In this document: positions 17,207 through 25,798 of the stretch, piece after piece
Layout: each line of letters opens with the position of its first letter
Numbering within the stretch: the stretch's first letter is position 1
NCBI RefSeq assembly: GCF_019977395.1
Contig: NZ_AP024660.1
Span: 3,968,001-4,032,000, forward strand
Direction: 5' to 3'
DNA: 64,000 bases
DNA from: Arthrobacter sp. NicSoilC5
GTDB lineage: Bacteria > Actinomycetota > Actinomycetes > Actinomycetales > Micrococcaceae
Position numbers and translations under genes: made by a program
The notes under the pieces: model-generated
Told to the model about the DNA's origin: nothing
Seen by the model: only the letters and a program-made list of their open reading frames with translations
The model's database searches: none

Positions 17207-18460
17207 GTGTCGAACAACCGCGTTACCGGCCGCCTGTTGACAGCGGCAGCGGTGGCAGCCCTCGCAGCGGGCACCCTCAGCGCCTGCGGTTCAAGCGCAG
17301 GTTCATCGTCGGACGGGGGCAAGGAAGCCTCATCGATGTACACATGGATCAGTAATGAAAATGACCGGGCGCAATGGCAGGCCTTCGTGGACGCGGCAAA
17401 GAAGAAAGACCCTGCGTTCAACCTCACCCTCGAGGGTCCCAGCTTCAACGACTACTGGACAAAAGTGAAAACGCGCTTGTCCAGTTCCGGTGCGCCGTGC
17501 ATCATCACCACGCAGGCGGCCCGCGCCCAGGAACTCAAGGACCTGACGGTGCCGCTTGACGACATGGTCAAGAGCAACAACGTGGACGTGTCCATGTACA
17601 ACAAGGCGATGATTGATGGCTTGACGGTGGACGGAAGCCTCCGCGGCATCCCATACGATGCCGAGCCGGTAGTTCTGTACTACAACAAAGACCTCCTGTC
17701 CGCAGCCGGAGTAAAGGAGCCAACGCCCAATTACACCACCGCCCAGTTCACATCGGACCTGAAGGCACTGACGAAGGGCGGCGTCACGGGCCTGGCCGTG
17801 CCGCCGGGCTTCGGCGCCGGCCCGGGGTTGCCCTTGGCTTTTGCCAACGGCAACGAACCGGTCAAGGACGGGAAGCTGGACCTGACCAACCAGGGCCTGG
17901 TGCAGGACCAGCAGTTTGCATTTGACCTGGCCGCCAAGGAAAAAGTGGCCACTGCTCCCCAGGCGTCGGACGGCAGCGATGTCCCGGAGCAACAGTTCAT
18001 GAGCGGCAAGGCGGCCATGATCATCGACGGCCCCTGGATGTACGACACACTGACCACGAAGACACAGGGCAAGGTGGGCATCGCCGTCATTCCTTCCACC
18101 TCAGGGCAGGGCATCGGGATGATTCAAGGCTCTGCCTTCGCCATCGCGGCATCCTGCAAGGACAAAGAAACGGCTTTCAAGAACATCATGAAGATTACGA
18201 CGCCTGAGGTGGTTGGCGCCGTCGGGGCAGCCCGCGGGACAGTGCCGTCCGTGGAGTCCGCGATCAAGGACTGGGCCGGTAACAAGCCGGCGACCGACGT
18301 CGCCGTGGTCGAAGCGCTGCTGAAGTCCGGGCGCCCCCTGGTGACGACGCCCACCTGGAACCAGGTGGAAACGAACTTCACGCAGTACTCCGGCGACGGG
18401 TTCCGCGGCAGCAAGTCAGCCCAGGAAATCCTCTCCACCATCGCCAACTCAGCCAAGTAA
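17207..18460 (+). CDS. Sugar ABC transporter substrate-binding lipoprotein (fucose locus)
   Basis: 417 residues. It has a lipoprotein signal peptide with lipobox LSAC, lipidated Cys27. The mature part is a family 1 solute-binding protein (MalE-like), with WISNENDRAQWQAFVDAAKK near the N-terminus and conserved FMSGKAAMIIDGPWMYD (~265). It is expected to deliver fucose or fucosylated oligosaccharides. The fucosidase downstream lacks a signal peptide, which suggests uptake of intact fucosides. Start is GTG 17207 with AAAGGA upstream. It is first of four rightward genes (importer plus fucosidase). Confidence 0.9.
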   Translation: MSNNRVTGRLLTAAAVAALAAGTLSACGSSAGSSSDGGKEASSMYTWISNENDRAQWQAFVDAAKKKDPAFNLTLEGPSFNDYWTKVKTRLSSSGAPCIITTQAARAQELKDLTVPLDDMVKSNNVDVSMYNKAMIDGLTVDGSLRGIPYDAEPVVLYYNKDLLSAAGVKEPTPNYTTAQFTSDLKALTKGGVTGLAVPPGFGAGPGLPLAFANGNEPVKDGKLDLTNQGLVQDQQFAFDLAAKEKVATAPQASDGSDVPEQQFMSGKAAMIIDGPWMYDTLTTKTQGKVGIAVIPSTSGQGIGMIQGSAFAIAASCKDKETAFKNIMKITTPEVVGAVGAARGTVPSVESAIKDWAGNKPATDVAVVEALLKSGRPLVTTPTWNQVETNFTQYSGDGFRGSKSAQEILSTIANSAK

Positions 18461-18513
18461 TCCTCCGGGGGCGGGCTCCCGCCTGGAGCCTGCCCCGCCC
18501 AAGGAATAGGTCA

Positions 18514-19437
18514 ATGATGACTGCTTTACCGACGCTCGCCGTAAAGAACGCAAAGAAGCCGGCCTGGGTTACCGGCCACGGGAAGCTCGCCGCTGTGTAT
18601 CTTGCCCCCGGCATGCTGGGGTTCTTCATCTTTATCGTGGTTCCGCTCGTCGCCTCCCTGGTGATCAGCCTGTTCGACTGGCCCCTGTTCGGTACCCCCA
18701 AGTTCGTCGGACTGGAAAACTACACGCGCATGCTGACCGGGGACCCGGTCTTTTGGACGGTCCTGGGCAACACGTTGTTCTTCGCTGTCTGCTACACGGT
18801 GCTGAACCTCGTCCTGGCACTGGCGGTATCCACGTGGCTGCACAACCTTGGGAGCTGGGGCCCGTTCTTCCGCGTCCTGTTCTTCGTCCCGGTTGTCACG
18901 CCGATGGTTGCCAACGCGCTGGTATGGCGGCTCATGCTCACCGATGACGGCGTCGTCAACAGCTTCCTGGCCAATTTCGGCATCCACGGACCGTCCTGGC
19001 TCAGTAACAGCCAGCTGGCCATGGGCTCGTTGATTGCCATGTCACTGTGGCAGGGAATCGGCTACAACATCATCGTCCTCGGCGCGGGGCTCAACGGGAT
19101 TTCACCAAACCTGCTGGAAGCGGCCCGCATTGACGGTGCCGGGGCGTGGCAACGGTTCTTCCGTGTGGTGCTGCCGATGCTGTCGCCGTCGCTCTTCTTC
19201 TGCACGGTGATGACCATCATCGGATCCTTCAAAGTCTTCACCCAGCCGTACCTGCTCACGTTGGGTGGCCCCGGTGAATCCACCAACACCATCGTGCTCT
19301 ACCTGTACCGCAACGGATTTTCCTTCGACAAGCTCGGCTACGCATCGGCGCTGGCCTGGGCGCTGTTTGTGATCGTCATGCTTATCACCGCACTGCAGTT
19401 CTCCCAGCAGAAGAGGCTGGTCAACTATGACAACTGA
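18514..19437 (+). CDS. Sugar ABC transporter permease, MalF-like (fucose locus)
   Basis: 307 residues with six membrane segments and the ABC permease EAA motif LLEAARIDGAGAWQRFFRVV (~205). It pairs with the MalG-like permease, whose start overlaps its end by 11 bases. No ATP-binding subunit is encoded in the locus. Actinobacterial CUT1 importers commonly share one MsmK/UgpC-type ATPase, so this is expected rather than a defect. ATG 18514 has AGGAATAGG upstream. Confidence 0.92.
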   Translation: MMTALPTLAVKNAKKPAWVTGHGKLAAVYLAPGMLGFFIFIVVPLVASLVISLFDWPLFGTPKFVGLENYTRMLTGDPVFWTVLGNTLFFAVCYTVLNLVLALAVSTWLHNLGSWGPFFRVLFFVPVVTPMVANALVWRLMLTDDGVVNSFLANFGIHGPSWLSNSQLAMGSLIAMSLWQGIGYNIIVLGAGLNGISPNLLEAARIDGAGAWQRFFRVVLPMLSPSLFFCTVMTIIGSFKVFTQPYLLTLGGPGESTNTIVLYLYRNGFSFDKLGYASALAWALFVIVMLITALQFSQQKRLVNYDN

Positions 19438-20326
19438 AACCGTGGCCAAGGGCGCCACCCCGTACACCGGCGCCCTGAAGCGCCAACCCCCTGCGCGTCG
19501 CAGGAAGAAGCGGCCGGGCACCTACATCAGCAGGGTAGGCGTTATCCTTGCAGGCCTCGTCTTCTTCTTCCCGTTCCTCTGGATGGTGGCCACTTCCCTG
19601 AAGCCGACGTCCGAGGTCTTCTCCACGGGTTCAAACTTCCTGGCTTCCCGGGTGGAATGGTCCAACTATGTCACCGCCTGGACTGCCATACCGTTCGCAC
19701 AGGTGATCGCCAACAGCTTCCTGGTGTCCATCGCCGGAGCAGCCCTGACCACCGTGGTGTCGCTGCTGTCCGCGTATGCCTTCGCACGGCTTCAGTTCAG
19801 GCACCGCGACAAGCTGTTCCTTGTCTTCCTGGGCACCCTGGTGCTGCCGCAGGAGGTACTGGTCATCCCGCTGTACATCATGATGAACAAGCTGGACCTT
19901 GTGAATTCCCTTCCGGCGCTTATCGTTCCGTTCGCGTTCGGTGCGTTCGGTGCGTTCCTCATCCGGCAGTTCCTGCTTTCCCTCCCGGTCGAATTCGAAG
20001 AAGCCGCGCGGATAGACGGTGCGGGGTCCCTCCGGATCCTGTGGAGCGTCATCCTGCCACTGGTCCGCGCACCGCTCGCGGTGGTGGCTGTGTTCAGCTT
20101 CATCGACTACTGGAGCAGCTTCCTGTGGCCCCTGATCGTCATCAATGACGTCTCGCAGGCCACGATTCCGCTCGGCTTGTCCATGTTCTCCGGCGAACGC
20201 GGAACGGACTGGGGGCCACTGATGGCCGCCGCAACCGTAGCAGTGATCCCCAGCTTGTTGGTCGTTATCCTCCTGCAGCGCCAACTAGTCAAAGGCGTCA
20301 GCATGGGCGGATTCGGCGGCCGTTGA
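19427..20326 (+). CDS. Sugar ABC transporter permease, MalG-like (fucose locus)
   Basis: 299 residues. An Arg/Lys-rich tail (RRRKKRPGTYI) precedes six membrane segments. The EAA loop is EFEEAARIDGAGSLRILWSV (~190). Start overlaps the previous permease gene by 11 bases, so translation is coupled. The C-terminus (QLVKGVSMGGFGGR) is the usual MalG-type ending. The fucosidase gene begins 56 bases downstream. Confidence 0.92.
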   Translation: MTTETVAKGATPYTGALKRQPPARRRKKRPGTYISRVGVILAGLVFFFPFLWMVATSLKPTSEVFSTGSNFLASRVEWSNYVTAWTAIPFAQVIANSFLVSIAGAALTTVVSLLSAYAFARLQFRHRDKLFLVFLGTLVLPQEVLVIPLYIMMNKLDLVNSLPALIVPFAFGAFGAFLIRQFLLSLPVEFEEAARIDGAGSLRILWSVILPLVRAPLAVVAVFSFIDYWSSFLWPLIVINDVSQATIPLGLSMFSGERGTDWGPLMAAATVAVIPSLLVVILLQRQLVKGVSMGGFGGR

Positions 20327-20381
20327 GCAGCACCCTGACCCCAAGAATTCCCAAATCACCCATCTGAAATTGGAGTGCAGC

Positions 20382-21728
20382 ATGACTGACAGCACAGCTA
20401 CGCCTGACGACTGGAACACATTGTCCCGGCCCGTGCCGGAGTGGTTCCAGAACGCGCCGTTCGGCATCTTCATCCACTGGGGCGCCTACTCCGTTCCCGC
20501 CTGGGCCGAACCCATCGGCGCCCTGGGCACCATCGAAGACCGCGAGTGGTTTACCCATAACCCCTATGCGGAGTGGTACTACAACACCATCCGCATTGAC
20601 GGCAGCCCTGCCCAACAGCACCACCGGGACGTGTTCGGAGGCGAGGACTACGACGCTTTCCTGGACCAATGGAAAGCGGAACAGTTCGAACCGGGGGATT
20701 GGGTGGAGCTGTTCAAATTCGCCGGTGCTGATTACGTTGTGCCCACCACGAAGCACCACGACGGCATCGCGCTGTGGGACGCCCCGGGAACAGGGGAACG
20801 GAACACGGTCCACCGGGGACCGCGCAGGGACCTGATCGGCGAAATCGCCCGGGCCGTGGACGACAAGGGCCTGAAGCTGGGGCTGTACTATTCCGGCGGA
20901 CTGGACTGGCATGTACGCCCCTTCCCGCCGCACGTCACCAGCGAAAGCGTCCACGACACCTCCCGCCCCAAGGACGCCGGCTACGCCGAATACGCCTACA
21001 ACCACGTGGTGGACCTGGTGGACAAGTACCGGCCGGACGTCCTGTGGAATGACATCGAATGGCCCGACGCCGGCAAGCACTTTGGTGAGCACGGGCTTGG
21101 CACGCTGTTCGAGCACTTCTACTCGATCAATCCGCAAGGTGTGGTGAACGACCGTTGGGGCGCCACCCATAAGGACTATGCCACCAGCGAGTATGAAGCG
21201 GCCAGGGAGAACGAGTCCGAATCCGAGTGGGAGAACTGCAGGGGCATCGGGTTCTCCTTCGGCTACAACCAGGTGGAGGGTCCGGAGCAGTCTCTGACCG
21301 GCCAGCAGCTGGCCCGCCACCTCACGGACGTCGTCTCCCGCGGCGGCCACTTCCTTTTGAACGTCGGTCCACGGGCTGACGGGACCATTCCTGAGATCCA
21401 GCGCCGGGCTTTGACCACTCTCGGAGAGTGGATGGCCACCGCCAAGCAATACCTCGTGGGGGCCCGCCCGCTTCAGGATGGAACCGTGGTAAGCAGCGAC
21501 GAACCCTGGATCCGCTGGGTGGACCGCGGAACGGAGGCCGTGGCCTTCGTTGACTCGCCGGGCGGGGGAACGGAAGCAGCCGTGAAGGTGGACGCGGACA
21601 GGTTCTCATTGTCACAAGCGTCAGCGGAAGGCGCCGGCGGAACGGTCGAGGCCACCGGGGACGGGCTCAACGTCACTCTGTCGCCCGACCGGCCCGGTCC
21701 TGCCATCATCCGCGTCCCCAAGGCGTAG
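20382..21728 (+). CDS. GH29 alpha-L-fucosidase, cytoplasmic
   Basis: 448 residues. The N-terminal PFGIFIHWGAYSVPAWAEP and VPTTKHHDGIALWD are GH29 signatures. The nucleophile is Asp224 in PDVLWNDIEWP, directly comparable to the Thermotoga maritima enzyme motif. A small C-terminal beta domain follows (~360-448). It removes alpha-L-fucose from imported fucosides. There is no signal peptide, so it acts inside the cell after ABC uptake. ATG 20382 is preceded by GGAG at spacing 6; a TTG at 20370 is a poorer start. It closes the rightward fucose operon. Confidence 0.93.
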   Translation: MTDSTATPDDWNTLSRPVPEWFQNAPFGIFIHWGAYSVPAWAEPIGALGTIEDREWFTHNPYAEWYYNTIRIDGSPAQQHHRDVFGGEDYDAFLDQWKAEQFEPGDWVELFKFAGADYVVPTTKHHDGIALWDAPGTGERNTVHRGPRRDLIGEIARAVDDKGLKLGLYYSGGLDWHVRPFPPHVTSESVHDTSRPKDAGYAEYAYNHVVDLVDKYRPDVLWNDIEWPDAGKHFGEHGLGTLFEHFYSINPQGVVNDRWGATHKDYATSEYEAARENESESEWENCRGIGFSFGYNQVEGPEQSLTGQQLARHLTDVVSRGGHFLLNVGPRADGTIPEIQRRALTTLGEWMATAKQYLVGARPLQDGTVVSSDEPWIRWVDRGTEAVAFVDSPGGGTEAAVKVDADRFSLSQASAEGAGGTVEATGDGLNVTLSPDRPGPAIIRVPKA

Positions 21729-21742
21729 TCCCGGAAGGACAT

Positions 21743-21784
21743 CGACGGCGGCGGCTGACCCACCGAGGGCGGCCGCCACCGTCG
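21743..21784. terminator. Bidirectional terminator between the fucosidase and ArsR-SRPBCC genes
   Basis: CGACGGCGGCGGC (21743-21755) pairs with GCCGCCACCGTCG (21772-21784) over 13 bp with one mismatch around a 16-nt loop. TGCTTT follows on the plus strand. It lies between convergent genes and can serve both. Confidence 0.65.
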
Positions 21785-21807
21785 TGCTTTACGTTGAAAT
21801 CAGCGGC

Positions 21808-22560
21808 TTACGTGTACATCAGGGAGCCCGGCGTGGTGAGCTTTTCGCCGGTTTCCAGCCAGGTCTTCAGGCCCGAGAGGATCATCGGCCAGCCGCCGTA
21901 GAGCTGTTCATTGGCACCCTCGCGCAGGTCGCTGTGCGTGACGGTGAGGTGGCACGAATCGCCCACCGGCTCGATCTCCCAGGTAATTTTCGAGGTGCCC
22001 TCCGCCTTAACGTCCTCGCCCCACAAGGCGCGCATGGTCTGGACCAGGCGGCGCGGCGGATCCACCTCAAGGTTCTCGCCCTCGCCCAAGATCTGGCCGG
22101 CCTTGGGGTTGCCCATTTCGAAGCGGCCGCCGGGCGTCCAGTCAGACTGCAGCGTATTGCCGAACTGGTATTTGCTGCGGATGTCGCTGTCCGTGATGGC
22201 TTCCCAGAGCCGCTCCGGGGTGGTCTTAATGTAAATCTCGAAGATCTTTTCCATGGGACTTTCCAATCTGGATTTGAGGTCGCTGAGGGCAGCGGCCCAT
22301 GGTTGTGCATATTTGCTGACCCAGCGGTCGTGGACCAGGCGGATAGGGACCGGGTTCAGGAAGTGCAGCTTTTCCCGCCCGCGCCGGCGCGTCACCACCA
22401 GGCCTGCGTCCTCCAGGATGCGGAGGTGCTTGGCGATCCCGAACCGGCTCATGCTGAACCGTGCCTCAAGCGCACTCAGGGTCTGGCCGTCCTCGCGGAA
22501 CAGCTCGTCGAGCAGGTCCCTGCGGGTGGGGTCGGAGAGTGCTTTGAACACGTCGTCCAT
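21808..22560 (-). CDS. ArsR-family HTH regulator fused to an SRPBCC (AHSA1-like) domain
   Basis: 250 residues in two parts. Residues 1-100 are an ArsR-type winged helix (ALSDPTRRDLLDELFREDG, then FSMSRFGIAKHLRILEDAGL) with no metal-binding cysteines. Residues ~103-250 form an SRPBCC/AHSA1 domain beginning MEKIFEIYIKTTPERLWEAI. These two are usually separate genes in one operon. The junction keeps a Met (ATG 22254) with GGAAAG eight bases upstream, so internal initiation could yield the SRPBCC domain alone. ATG 22560 has no ribosome binding site. TATTAT ends 6 nt upstream (leaderless), inside an operator-like palindrome region. Confidence 0.88.
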   Translation of the reverse strand: MDDVFKALSDPTRRDLLDELFREDGQTLSALEARFSMSRFGIAKHLRILEDAGLVVTRRRGREKLHFLNPVPIRLVHDRWVSKYAQPWAAALSDLKSRLESPMEKIFEIYIKTTPERLWEAITDSDIRSKYQFGNTLQSDWTPGGRFEMGNPKAGQILGEGENLEVDPPRRLVQTMRALWGEDVKAEGTSKITWEIEPVGDSCHLTVTHSDLREGANEQLYGGWPMILSGLKTWLETGEKLTTPGSLMYT

Positions 22561-22566
22561 GCGTCA

Positions 22567-22589
22567 ATAATAGGTGACTAAAAGGTCAC
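22567..22589 (-). promoter_or_regulatory. Leaderless -10 box and palindrome upstream of the ArsR-SRPBCC gene
   Basis: On the minus strand TATTAT (22572-22567) ends 6 bases before the ATG. Immediately upstream is an inverted repeat GTGAC-N6-GTCAC (22574-22589). A dyad overlapping the promoter of an ArsR-type gene suggests autoregulation; this is inference from position. Confidence 0.6.
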
Positions 22590-22607
22590 ATATCAAGGGG
22601 TTCCGGA

Positions 22608-23843
22608 TCAGTTCCGCGAGGCCAGGTTCCGGTCGCGCTCCTCGAACACCTCGTCGCCGGGGCCGGTGAAGGCCCGCGAGCGCTCCACCGCCTCGATGGA
22701 ACCGGTGAACAGCTGTGATTCGTGCGGGTCCGCCGGGGCATGCGCACCCGCCGCCCCCGACGCACCCAGCCCGCGCAGGGGTCCCTTGCGTTGGGCGGCC
22801 GTGCCGCCGTCGTCCGCTGCCTGCGCCCAGCGCTGGTGCGGCAGCGCCTGCGGATGGTTCTGCTGGAGGAACGTGACCATGGTTTCGCGGACCAGGCAGC
22901 GCAGGTCGAAGAGCGCGGCACTGTCCGCGGCGCTGACCAGGATGCGGACGCGGACAAAGCCTCCGGTGGCATCGGTAATCTGCAGGACGCCCACGCGCTC
23001 ATCCCACAGTTCGGTGCCGGCCAGGACCCGGCGCAGTTCGGTGCGCATGTCCTCCACGGGGGCGCGCCAGTCGAGGTCGAACTCCACGGTGCCCATGACC
23101 TCGGACTGGCGGCGCGTCCAGTTCTCGAACGGGGTGGTGGTGAAATAGGTGGAGGGCAGGATCAGCCGGCGGTCGTCCCAAAGATGCACCACCACGTAGG
23201 TGAGGGTGATCTCCTCAATACGGCCCCACTCCTTCTGGACCACCACCACGTCGTCCACGCGGATGGCGTCGGTGAACGCGAGCTGCATACCGGCGAAGAC
23301 ATTCACCAGGGACGTCTGCGCGGCGAGGCCTGCCACGATCGAGATCACGCCCGCGGACGCCAGCAGCCCGGCCCCCAGCGCCTGGATCGCCGGGAACGTC
23401 AGCATGGCAGTACCGACGGCGAGCACCACCACCAGCGCCACGGCGATCCGCCGGGCCAGGATCATCTGGGTCCGCAGCCGCCGTGCGCGCCGGTTGTCCG
23501 CCACGTCCACGCTGTGCCGGTTCAGCACCACGGCTTCCACGATCAGCAGGACCGCGATGGCAAGCCACGCGAACGCGCCGATCATGGCGATCAGCAGGAG
23601 ATGGTCGACGCCGGCGTGCCAGCTTTCGCCTGCAGCCGTCAGCCCCAGCGCGGCGCGGACGCCCACCAGGCACAGTGCCAGCCGCAGCGGCTGGCGGGCC
23701 ACCCGGGAGGTGGCCTGCAGCTCGGGCCGCTTGCGGTTGAGCTTCAGGACGATCTTGCGGAGCAGCCAGGACAGGGTGAGTCCGGCCACCACCGCCAGGG
23801 CCATGGCAATGAAGGGCAGGGCGGGATTCAGGACGTCTAGCAT
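22608..23843 (-). CDS. MscS family mechanosensitive ion channel
   Basis: 411 residues. Four to five N-terminal membrane segments lead to the pore helix AAQTSLVNVFAGMQLAFTDA (~190). The MscS beta domain follows: RVDDVVVVQKEWGRIEEITL, then RLILPSTYFTTTPFENWTR. These channels open under membrane tension and release solutes on osmotic downshock. The last ~80 residues (Ala/Gly-rich, then charged) extend past the usual fold and look disordered. ATG 23843 has GAGG 7 bases upstream. The 225 bases before it (23844-24068) carry no other gene. Confidence 0.92.
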   Translation of the reverse strand: MLDVLNPALPFIAMALAVVAGLTLSWLLRKIVLKLNRKRPELQATSRVARQPLRLALCLVGVRAALGLTAAGESWHAGVDHLLLIAMIGAFAWLAIAVLLIVEAVVLNRHSVDVADNRRARRLRTQMILARRIAVALVVVLAVGTAMLTFPAIQALGAGLLASAGVISIVAGLAAQTSLVNVFAGMQLAFTDAIRVDDVVVVQKEWGRIEEITLTYVVVHLWDDRRLILPSTYFTTTPFENWTRRQSEVMGTVEFDLDWRAPVEDMRTELRRVLAGTELWDERVGVLQITDATGGFVRVRILVSAADSAALFDLRCLVRETMVTFLQQNHPQALPHQRWAQAADDGGTAAQRKGPLRGLGASGAAGAHAPADPHESQLFTGSIEAVERSRAFTGPGDEVFEERDRNLASRN

Positions 23844-24068
23844 CCATTAACCTCTATCAAGCCTTTGCCGGGCTCCGAAATCGGGTATCCCCGGGGCGTG
23901 TCTGCATGGCGGACGGGCAGGACCGCGAAGGTCTGGGACATGGCGTTCATGATGCGAAGACAGGCCTGGCCGGATTATTGTTCCATCGCCTCGGCAGGGG
24001 ATTCTCCGGCCGCAGGGTGAGAAAGAAATCCGGACCCCTTGTGCGCGAACGCGGGTAGCCTTGGGCGC

Positions 24069-24404
24069 ATGCAGAAGATATCGATCGACGCGCTGGCCCG
24101 GCAGCAGCTCGAGGCGGCGGTTACCTCCAGCAACGGGCGCGCTGCGGACACGGTGTACGGCGGCCACGAAAAGATCCTCCGGCAGACCGTCATGGCCATG
24201 AAGGCCGGAACCCAATTGAGTGAACACCAGAACCCCGGCGACGCCACAGTCTTCGTGATTCAGGGCTGCGTCAGCCTCAAGGCCGGCGGTGAGTCCTGGC
24301 AGGGCAAGGCCGGCGACCTGCTGATCGTCCCGCCCGGCCTGCACAGCCTGCACGCCGAGGAGGACTCCACGTTCCTGTTCACCGTGGCCAAATACCGGGA
24401 CTGA
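24069..24404 (+). CDS. Small cupin-domain protein
   Basis: 111 residues of one conserved beta-barrel: AMKAGTQLSEHQNPGDATVFVIQG, then GDLLIVPPGLHSLHAEEDST. The metal-binding set is reduced (His in LSEHQNP, His in GLHSLHAEE), typical of stress-linked RmlC-like cupins of unknown substrate. ATG 24069 lacks a ribosome binding site, and TAGCCT ends 7 nt upstream (leaderless type). A 21-bp hairpin follows the gene. Confidence 0.85.
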   Translation: MQKISIDALARQQLEAAVTSSNGRAADTVYGGHEKILRQTVMAMKAGTQLSEHQNPGDATVFVIQGCVSLKAGGESWQGKAGDLLIVPPGLHSLHAEEDSTFLFTVAKYRD

Positions 24405-24442
24405 ACGCCGCCAGGTACGGAGCACGTGACGGGCGGCAGGAC

Positions 24443-24490
24443 GACGGCGGCTGCCGGACTTCCCCCAGCGGAAGTCCGGCAGCCGCCGTC
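24443..24490. terminator. Perfect 21-bp hairpin between convergent genes
   Basis: Arms 24443-24463 and 24470-24490 are exact reverse complements (outer bases GACGGCGGCTGCC) with a 6-nt loop CCCAGC. It lies between the cupin gene (plus) and the glycerophosphodiesterase gene (minus), so it can terminate both. There is no T-tract. Confidence 0.85.
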
Positions 24491-24524
24491 GGGCCCTATG
24501 CGCAGGAGGGACCGGCGCAGGGAA

Positions 24525-25601
24525 CTATGCCTGCGGGGCGTAGGCCTTGGGCAGCTTCAGGCCGCGCTCATCCATGAGGGTGCGCAGGCGCGTGGGGTAG
24601 TCGGTGATGATGCCGTCCACGCCCTGGTCCATCAGCCGTTCCATGTCCGCGGGCTTGTTGACGGTCCAGGGGATGACGGCGAGGCCCAGCTGGTGCGCGT
24701 CGGCGATCATCTGCGGGGTTACGGAGCTGAACGTGGGGGAGATGACGTTGTACCCCTGGGCCGCGGCAGCCTTGGCGAGGGAGCCGTCGTAGTCGTCGAT
24801 GTCGATGCCGCCCAGCTCAGGCGCGGCGCCGGGCTTGCCCACCTGCATCCACGCGTCCCCGCTGGAAAGCGCAACGAGCGTAAGCTCCGGCGCCAGCTTC
24901 TTGGTGAGGTTCAGCGACGACCAGTCGAAGGACTGGATGGTGGTGCGGTCCGCGGCGCCGGACGCCTGCACTTCTGCCACCACGGCCTTGGTCAGCGCCA
25001 CCATGCCTTCGCCGCCGGCCTTGCCGTCCTCCACCTTGGTCTCCACGTTGAAGCGGACCTTTTTGGCGTTGTACTGCTCCGCCAGCTGGTAGACGTCCTT
25101 GAGCTCGGCGATGCGGTTCCCCTCGATCACGTCCTGCTCCGGGAAGCCGGGCAGCTGCGTGAAGCCGCAGTTGAGGGTCTTGACCTGGGCCAGGGACAGC
25201 TCCGCCACCCTGCGGCCGACGTACGGAAACTGCGGGTCGCCGGGGGTGGCCGGGGCAGTGTCGATGCACTTGTTGGCCTGGATGGTGTCGTCATGCCAGA
25301 CGATGATCTTCCCGTCCTCGGTGAGGTGGGTGTCCAGTTCCAGGGTGCTGACGCCGAGCTTCAGGGAGTTGCCGAAGGCCGCCAGCGACTCCTCGGTCCA
25401 CTCGCCGCGGCCGCCGCGGTGCGCCTGGAGGTCGAAGGAGCCGTTGCGCTCGTTCGTCTTGATGGCTGAGGTGGCGGTGCCGGCAGCGTTCGACGACGGC
25501 GTGCCGGCGTCAGCGGTTCCGGCGGCAAAGGCGGCGCCGGGGGAGGCGACGGCGGCGGCGAGCAGGGCGGCGGTTGCCGCGGCGGTCAGGACTGTGCGCA
25601 T
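24525..25601 (-). CDS. Secreted glycerophosphodiester phosphodiesterase
   Basis: 358 residues with a Sec signal peptide (cleavage near residue 26, AAFA/AG) and a GDPD TIM barrel. Catalytic and metal ligands are seen in FDLQAHRGGRGEWTEES (~58), LELDTHLTEDGKIIVWHDDT (~90) and FNVETKVEDG (~185). The C-terminal GVDGIITDYPTRL is the family end motif. It hydrolyses deacylated phospholipids or teichoic acid glycerophosphodiesters outside the cell, giving glycerol 3-phosphate. GAGGAGG precedes the ATG. It lies alone between two hairpins, so it is probably monocistronic. Confidence 0.92.
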   Translation of the reverse strand: MRTVLTAAATAALLAAAVASPGAAFAAGTADAGTPSSNAAGTATSAIKTNERNGSFDLQAHRGGRGEWTEESLAAFGNSLKLGVSTLELDTHLTEDGKIIVWHDDTIQANKCIDTAPATPGDPQFPYVGRRVAELSLAQVKTLNCGFTQLPGFPEQDVIEGNRIAELKDVYQLAEQYNAKKVRFNVETKVEDGKAGGEGMVALTKAVVAEVQASGAADRTTIQSFDWSSLNLTKKLAPELTLVALSSGDAWMQVGKPGAAPELGGIDIDDYDGSLAKAAAAQGYNVISPTFSSVTPQMIADAHQLGLAVIPWTVNKPADMERLMDQGVDGIITDYPTRLRTLMDERGLKLPKAYAPQA

Positions 25602-25729
25602 GGGGATGGTTCCTCCTCGGTGACGGGTTCCGGCGGCGCCGGGTGACCCGCCAACGCTAGGCCGGCCAGGTTGCGCCAGGGGTGCACCCAGTTGGAGGGG
25701 AGATTAACGCCAGGTTCTGCCCTGCCCCC

Positions 25730-25793
25730 GCATCGATTGCTCCGTACATGTCGTTTTGAGGGCCCAAAACGACATGTACGGAGCAATCGATGC
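25730..25793. repeat. 28-bp perfect inverted repeat, 8-nt loop
   Basis: Arms 25730-25757 (GCATCGATTGCTCCG...CGTTTT) and 25766-25793 are exact reverse complements around GAGGGCCC. It begins 6 bases beyond the stop of the leftward MFS gene, so it may act as its terminator. The arms are only moderately GC-rich, unlike the GC-rich terminators elsewhere here. That, and the perfect conservation, suggest a dispersed palindromic element. Confidence 0.8.
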
Positions 25794-25798
25794 AGGGA

